This document shows positions 60,337 through 64,000 of a stretch of 64,000 bases of DNA, piece after piece; within the stretch, counting starts at the first letter, position 1; each line of letters starts with the position of its first letter. The translations under genes were made by a program, and so were the position numbers. Under the pieces are notes generated by a model. The model saw only the letters and a program-made list of their open reading frames with translations. It did not search any database and was not told the origin of the DNA. The DNA is taken from contig CAYPXR010000021.1 of NCBI GenBank assembly GCA_964414585.1, forward strand, positions 83,542 through 147,541. The letters are read 5' to 3'. The DNA is from DATEMU01 sp964414585 (lineage in GTDB: Bacteria; Planctomycetota; Phycisphaerae; UBA1845; UTPLA1).

Positions 60337-60505
60337 GTGAGTACCTCCGTGTCTTGCGAGCGCGCCCTGCGGCGCGCGAATCAGTGGTAGCGGGATGTCA
60401 TCCTTGATCAAAACGATACGACTTTCCCGATCGCCTGTCAATTATCCAGGGCCTTTTCTCCGGCAAAACTGACAGACGCGCGGCCCATCGGTAAGATCGC
60501 CGACC

Positions 60506-61195
60506 ATGCTGGTCTATCTGGTGCGACACGCGCATTCCCTCGGCAACGCCAAACTCGACACCGGCCTGAACTCGGGGCTGTCACCGCTCGGTTTGCAACA
60601 GGCCGAGGCCCTCGAACGGCGGCTCGACGGATCACAATTCACAGCCATCTACAGCAGCCCCTTTCGACGCTGTCTGGAAACGGCGCTGCCCATCGCCAGG
60701 AGGCTCAACCTGCCGGTTCGATTGCGACCTGAATTGTGCGAATATCACGGCCTGGCGCCGGGAAGCCCGCCTTTCCTGGAGCTGGTCGGCGCTGAACAAC
60801 TCGCGGCCCGCCATTCAAGCGTCATTCCCTGTCCGGATTGCCCCTTGCCGCTCGAATGGCCCCCGATCGACGAACCCTTGGACGCCTTGGTCGGACGGTC
60901 TCGATCGCTGGCCCGATTTCTGAAGGATCGATGGCAGGGGGAGAACGATTCCGTGTTCGTCGTCGGTCACGGCAGCCCGATCGCGCGCTTGATCGAGGCG
61001 TGGTTGACCGACCAGCCCGGCCCCTCTTTTCGATTCGTCATCGACAATGCGACGATCAGCCTGTTGCGATACCGCCGCGGAGTCAGCAGCCTGTTACAAC
61101 TCAATGATACGTCGCACCTGACCGGCTGCGTCGCCCCCGATTCGCCGTTTGCAACTTCCTCCGGAGCGCCGTCCCAAAAAGGCGCCGAATGGTGA
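60506..61195 (+). CDS. Histidine phosphatase family protein
   Basis: 229 residues. VYLVRHAHSLGN holds the catalytic RHG-type His (as RHAH) and SSPFRRCLETALPIA the second conserved Arg; the late His is in VFVVGHGSPIARLI. These four residues define the phosphoglycerate-mutase-like phosphatase fold. Substrate unknown; the acceptor pocket is not diagnostic of GpmB or CobC. Converges with the glycosyltransferase 10 bp downstream. Confidence 0.85.
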   Translation: MLVYLVRHAHSLGNAKLDTGLNSGLSPLGLQQAEALERRLDGSQFTAIYSSPFRRCLETALPIARRLNLPVRLRPELCEYHGLAPGSPPFLELVGAEQLAARHSSVIPCPDCPLPLEWPPIDEPLDALVGRSRSLARFLKDRWQGENDSVFVVGHGSPIARLIEAWLTDQPGPSFRFVIDNATISLLRYRRGVSSLLQLNDTSHLTGCVAPDSPFATSSGAPSQKGAEW

Positions 61196-61205
61196 TGCCC
61201 GTGGT

Positions 61206-62495
61206 TCACCCCAGGATCGCCGCGACGGTCGCTCGTTGAAATTCGTGCGGGTCGAAAAGCCGTCGAGCTCGTAGGGCGGCCGCCGTGCTGATTCGTGCGA
61301 ACGTCGCTTCGTCCGCCATAAGCCGCGAGATCGCCTCCGCGCAGGCCGCCGGCGCTTCAGGTGGAACGACGTAGCCGCTTTGGCCGTCGACCACCGTCTC
61401 CGGCATTCCGCCGACGTCCGTCACGACGCATGGTATGCCGCGGACCATCGCCTCGATGACGCTGTTGGACATCGACTCGCGCCGCGACGCTTGCACGCAG
61501 ATGTCCATCTCCCCGTAGATTCGATCGCGATCCGCTTCGTATCCCGCGAATCGAACGCGCTGGGCCAGTCCCAGACTCATCGCCCGGTCGCGCAGCTCCG
61601 AAACGAGCGGCCCATCGCCGAAATAGGTCAAACGCGCGTCGGGATGCCGCTTCGAGATCGTCGAAAATGCCTCCAGCAAAGTGTCGGAACCCTTGGCGGT
61701 CGTGATGCGCCCCACGCTGGCGATCCGCAGCGGTCTGGCCCGCGCGGTGTGAATCTCCCCGCCGTCGGCCGACTCTCCGTTGCGGATGACGTGAATCCGA
61801 TCGCGGGAATAACCGTGCTGACGGACATACTCCTCGGCGATACGTTGGCTGTTGAAAATGACCGCGTCCGCGCACCAGGCCGGCACGCGCTTGCGAAGGT
61901 TCGTCGCCCGCCGCCACCACTGCGGCGAAGGGATCAACCCCAGCCATCGCTTGCCGCTCGTCGCGGGCAGCGGATCGGCCATTTGCCGGATCGACGTCAC
62001 CACCCGCAGGCCGAGACTCTTTGCGGCCACTAGCGAGTACACGAACGCGCACCCGGCGGCCTGTTGCACGGCGAAGACCGTGTCCGCGTGGACCGCGCGA
62101 AGCCATCGCCGCCGGCGCAGGATCGTGTCGAGGCTGAACCTGGCGTCGCCCGCCAGATGGTCGTTCAGCCAGCCGGTCCGCTCGACCGTCAGCCGGTCCG
62201 GCCCATAGGCGACGAGAAGATCGTCGTAAATCGAATCGCCGGAGTAACCGACGTGAACGCTCGCACCGACTCGAAGCAGGGCGTCGATGGCCAGTTGGAT
62301 GTACTTCTCCGCGCCGCCCGTGAGCGTCTGCCCGTCGACCCGGACGTGGTGCACGGCCAACAGGGCTATGCGCCTTCCTTGGCCGATCCGTGGGACGGCC
62401 CGAGTCGCCCGCGGCGCGATGTGCCGATCGAAACGGGGACCGGACTCCCGCGTTTTCGTCGAGACTCGATTGTCGCATTCAAGAAGTTGGGGCAC
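61206..62495 (-). CDS. Family 4 glycosyltransferase
   Basis: 429 residues from GTG 62495; the first ~40 residues are Arg-rich and the true start may be later. GT-B fold: TLTGGAEKYIQLAIDALL near the N-terminus, SVGRITTAKGSDTLLEAF and ASRRESMSNSVIEAMVRG in the donor-binding half. Ends VPPEAPAACAEAI. Probably a surface or LPS sugar transferase; acceptor unknown. Stands alone beyond the lpx run. Confidence 0.82.
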   Translation of the reverse strand: MPQLLECDNRVSTKTRESGPRFDRHIAPRATRAVPRIGQGRRIALLAVHHVRVDGQTLTGGAEKYIQLAIDALLRVGASVHVGYSGDSIYDDLLVAYGPDRLTVERTGWLNDHLAGDARFSLDTILRRRRWLRAVHADTVFAVQQAAGCAFVYSLVAAKSLGLRVVTSIRQMADPLPATSGKRWLGLIPSPQWWRRATNLRKRVPAWCADAVIFNSQRIAEEYVRQHGYSRDRIHVIRNGESADGGEIHTARARPLRIASVGRITTAKGSDTLLEAFSTISKRHPDARLTYFGDGPLVSELRDRAMSLGLAQRVRFAGYEADRDRIYGEMDICVQASRRESMSNSVIEAMVRGIPCVVTDVGGMPETVVDGQSGYVVPPEAPAACAEAISRLMADEATFARISTAAALRARRLFDPHEFQRATVAAILG

Positions 62496-62616
62496 GTTAA
62501 CGATCCGCCAAGTCGATCAAGAGAAGCGATACGCGCATACCGCGGCTTCCCTCTGTCTCTATCGGCTTCCACCTGACGTCATCGAAAGGGCGTTCGATGC
62601 CGCTCTTGAAGGCTTC

Positions 62617-62645
62617 CGGTTCACCCCCACCTGCGTGGGGAAATC
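62617..62645 (-). repeat. Solitary type I-E-like CRISPR repeat
   Basis: 29 bp. Read on the minus strand it opens GATTTCCCCAC, has the 6-bp inverted pair CCCCAC/GTGGGG around a 4-nt loop, and closes GGTGAACCG, the pattern of type I-E repeats. No second copy occurs one repeat-spacer unit (about 61 bp) to either side. Confidence 0.55.
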
Positions 62646-62659
62646 CCGTCTACGACCGG

Positions 62660-62815
62660 GGCGTGTAGGAAGTTCGGTGCCCGGGCTGCTCGGCCAGCTA
62701 TCGCTCTCTCAATCGCTGTCCCCGCGATAGGTCTTCAACGTCGTCCGCTGGCCATAATCGTCGTAGCCCATCGACACCGGCTGGGGCACGTCGCCCCACA
62801 CCCGCGTCGTCCGGC
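62660..62815 (-). pseudogene. RHS-repeat relic
   Basis: In one minus-strand frame the sequence reads TTRVWGDVPQPVSMGYDDYG and then QRTTLKTYRGDSD, a stop, and ESDSWPSSPGT. The YDxYGxRTxLxTxRG then WPSSPG order is that of RHS/YD-repeat proteins. The in-frame stop and absence of flanking RHS sequence mark it as a decayed fragment. Confidence 0.55.
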
Positions 62816-63001
62816 CGTGACGACGCGAGGCCGCCGTCCGCGCCGACGGAGATTTCGCCACTCCGCGCCGGCAACTGCGCTCGGGTCGGCTGAAACGATT
62901 CCTTGAAAATCACGCTCCCCGATCAAGCGGAAGGGCTATCAACATTTTGCCTCGCTGATGAGCCCGCGCGCTAAGATATTGTGGTTTTTGAATGGCCGCC
63001 T

Positions 63002-63658
63002 ATGATAATCATGGCCATGAGAATTCGATCACTACAGAAGCGTGTGCTCAAGTGGGTAACCCTGACGATGTCGTTGGGTGTGGGCGCGATTTGGTGGGTG
63101 AGTCATGACTGGAATGTTTCCTTCCATCGCGGTGCGGAACTCAACCCCTTGTTTTCATTTGTCGGGACTGACGACAACGGCATTTGCTTATCGAGAGCAA
63201 CAACAGACGCAGATGATACTCAACTGAAACAATTACGACAGAGCGTCGCGCATTTTGGCACATGGTGGCCTAGCATCCAGGGCTGGCTGATTTCCGAGAG
63301 GCTCACTGGAATTAGTACATTCCGGACAAGTCGCTCTGTCTTTCCGACTTGGCATACAATACATCTCTCCAATCCATGTCAACCAGTCTGTACATGTGGC
63401 CTCAACGAACATTGTCGACTTCAGTCCGCCAATTTCTATGAGACCGAGATTTGGATTCCGTATTGGATTCCTTTCCTTATCTCAGGTTGCTTCTCCTTGT
63501 TCTTGTTTTGGCAGGATCGGCCTTATCCGAAAAACTGTTGCCGGTATTGCGGGTATGACCTTCGTTTGCTAGGAAACGGAATCTGTCCAGAATGCGGCAA
63601 AACGTATTCGCCGCATTTTTCTATTGCTTTTCCCTCCGAAACGAAGATATCAAAATAG
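63002..63658 (+). CDS. Membrane protein with C-terminal zinc ribbon
   Basis: 218 residues from ATG 63002; starts at 62981 (GTG) or 63017 are also possible. One transmembrane helix near the N-terminus (WVTLTMSLGVGAIWWVS) and one near residue 155-175 (IPFLISGCFSLFLFW) bracket an external region; the end CCRYCGYDLRLLGNGICPECG is a four-Cys zinc ribbon of the kind frequent in planctomycete membrane proteins. AT-rich relative to the flanking sequence. Function unknown. Confidence 0.65.
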   Translation: MIIMAMRIRSLQKRVLKWVTLTMSLGVGAIWWVSHDWNVSFHRGAELNPLFSFVGTDDNGICLSRATTDADDTQLKQLRQSVAHFGTWWPSIQGWLISERLTGISTFRTSRSVFPTWHTIHLSNPCQPVCTCGLNEHCRLQSANFYETEIWIPYWIPFLISGCFSLFLFWQDRPYPKNCCRYCGYDLRLLGNGICPECGKTYSPHFSIAFPSETKISK

Positions 63659-64000
63659 GGTCCTTCCGGGTTTTTCGTGACGGAAAAAAGGTGTCAGGAA
63701 GAATTTTGAACACCCTCCGCGAACGGCCGCGCCGGTCCAGGTCGACGCCGGAGCGATCTTCAACATCCGCCGAAGTCCACGCCGTTAACGAACGACGCCA
63801 AGCGAGGGTCCTCAATGATACCCTCGAGCGGCCGGACCGCGACCAACCTTGCACGCTCGCCTTGCAAAGCATAATCGTCTGCACCGACCCCGCGCAACGG
63901 CGAAAAATTTCCGGCGGCAGGCGGCCGAACCTAACCCCCGCCCCGGTCGCCCTTTGCCTCACCTGTTCACCTCTTCTCCTGATCACCTGCTCCGTCCAGG
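63659..64000. other. Right-edge region without an assigned gene
   Basis: Just after the preceding stop there is a GGTGTCAGGAAG motif embedded in A/T-rich sequence, similar to elements seen near REP-type repeats. On the minus strand 63763-63930 is open for 56 codons with a protein-like composition (EGIIEDPRLASFVNGVDFGG), but no start, ribosome site or family match is visible; it may be a gene fragment or chance. Confidence 0.35.

Larger units (their letters stand above)
62496..63001. other. Intergenic region with CRISPR-like repeat and RHS relic
   Basis: 506 bp without an intact gene. It holds a single type I-E-like repeat (62617-62645) and a broken RHS-repeat fragment (about 62660-62815, minus strand), described separately. 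No cas gene or second repeat is seen. Confidence 0.6.

Noticed and set aside
62496..63001. A CRISPR array
   Set aside because: Only one repeat unit is present; positions one unit to either side do not match.
63621..63986. Minus-strand open frame of 121 codons at the right edge
   Set aside because: It overlaps the end of the zinc-ribbon gene, is Arg/Ser-rich and has no domain features.

Overview
The window reads as a piece of a GC-rich bacterial chromosome, most likely a planctomycete and probably near Phycisphaerae. The grounds are gene content: an LpxC/FabZ fusion, several PEP-CTERM secreted proteins, a dockerin-like tail on a multihaem cytochrome, a membrane protein with a CxxCGYDL-type zinc ribbon, a large lipoprotein of Fn3-like repeats, and a complete-looking Gram-negative lipid A/LPS programme. 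This is inferred from families only; there is no rRNA in the window. I found no tRNA, rRNA, complete mobile element or CRISPR array.

Layout. 0-4.4 kb: the start of a SerA-like dehydrogenase (cut by the window edge), a secreted protein with a decayed metallophosphoesterase fold, a coiled-coil membrane protein and larC. 4.6-10 kb (+): a housekeeping run pheA, tpiA, secG, yicC, gmk, rpoZ, coaC, coaB. 10-14.3 kb (-): kdsB and scpB, a retropepsin-like protease, a small membrane protein and an acyl-CoA ligase. 14.5-26 kb: two small secreted Ala/Ser/Gly-rich proteins, a PQQ-like propeller, a ParE-type toxin/antitoxin pair, cardiolipin synthase, a class V aminotransferase, three PEP-CTERM proteins, an M20 peptidase and a Bfd-like protein. 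25.8-28.7 kb: a 961-residue lipoprotein with eight repeats.

29-35.4 kb (-) is a compact six-gene LPS core operon: heptosyltransferase, three WaaP/KdkA-like kinase genes carrying four kinase domains, a family 4 glycosyltransferase and plsY. Then come fabI, an orphan Fic protein, a MEMO1-family protein paired with a PTS EIIA, a small lipoprotein, a pentahaem cytochrome with a dockerin-like end, and hutU. After hutU lies an AT-richer PEP-CTERM gene followed by a diverged remnant of a second hutU 3' end. An M1 aminopeptidase with HEAT repeats, an M50-like protease, an HD protein, asd and a cyclase-family (kynurenine formamidase-like) gene lead to the second envelope block.

50.9-60.3 kb (-) is an envelope-assembly run: SH3 protein, membrane protein, Skp/OmpH chaperone, LpxD, LpxC-FabZ, LpxA, Gfo/Idh oxidoreductase and a parvulin lipoprotein. 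With kdsB and the core operon it gives a coherent lipid A-Kdo-heptose-phosphate pathway. The right end (60.5-64 kb) holds a phosphatase, a glycosyltransferase, a lone type I-E-like CRISPR repeat next to an RHS-repeat relic, and a zinc-ribbon membrane protein.

The items most worth a second look are the 13-bp inverted repeat that would bury the start codon of the PTS EIIA gene, the four-kinase LPS cassette, the hutU scar, the solitary CRISPR-like repeat with the RHS relic, and the cytochrome-dockerin protein. None is shown here to be a new system; each is a testable lead.
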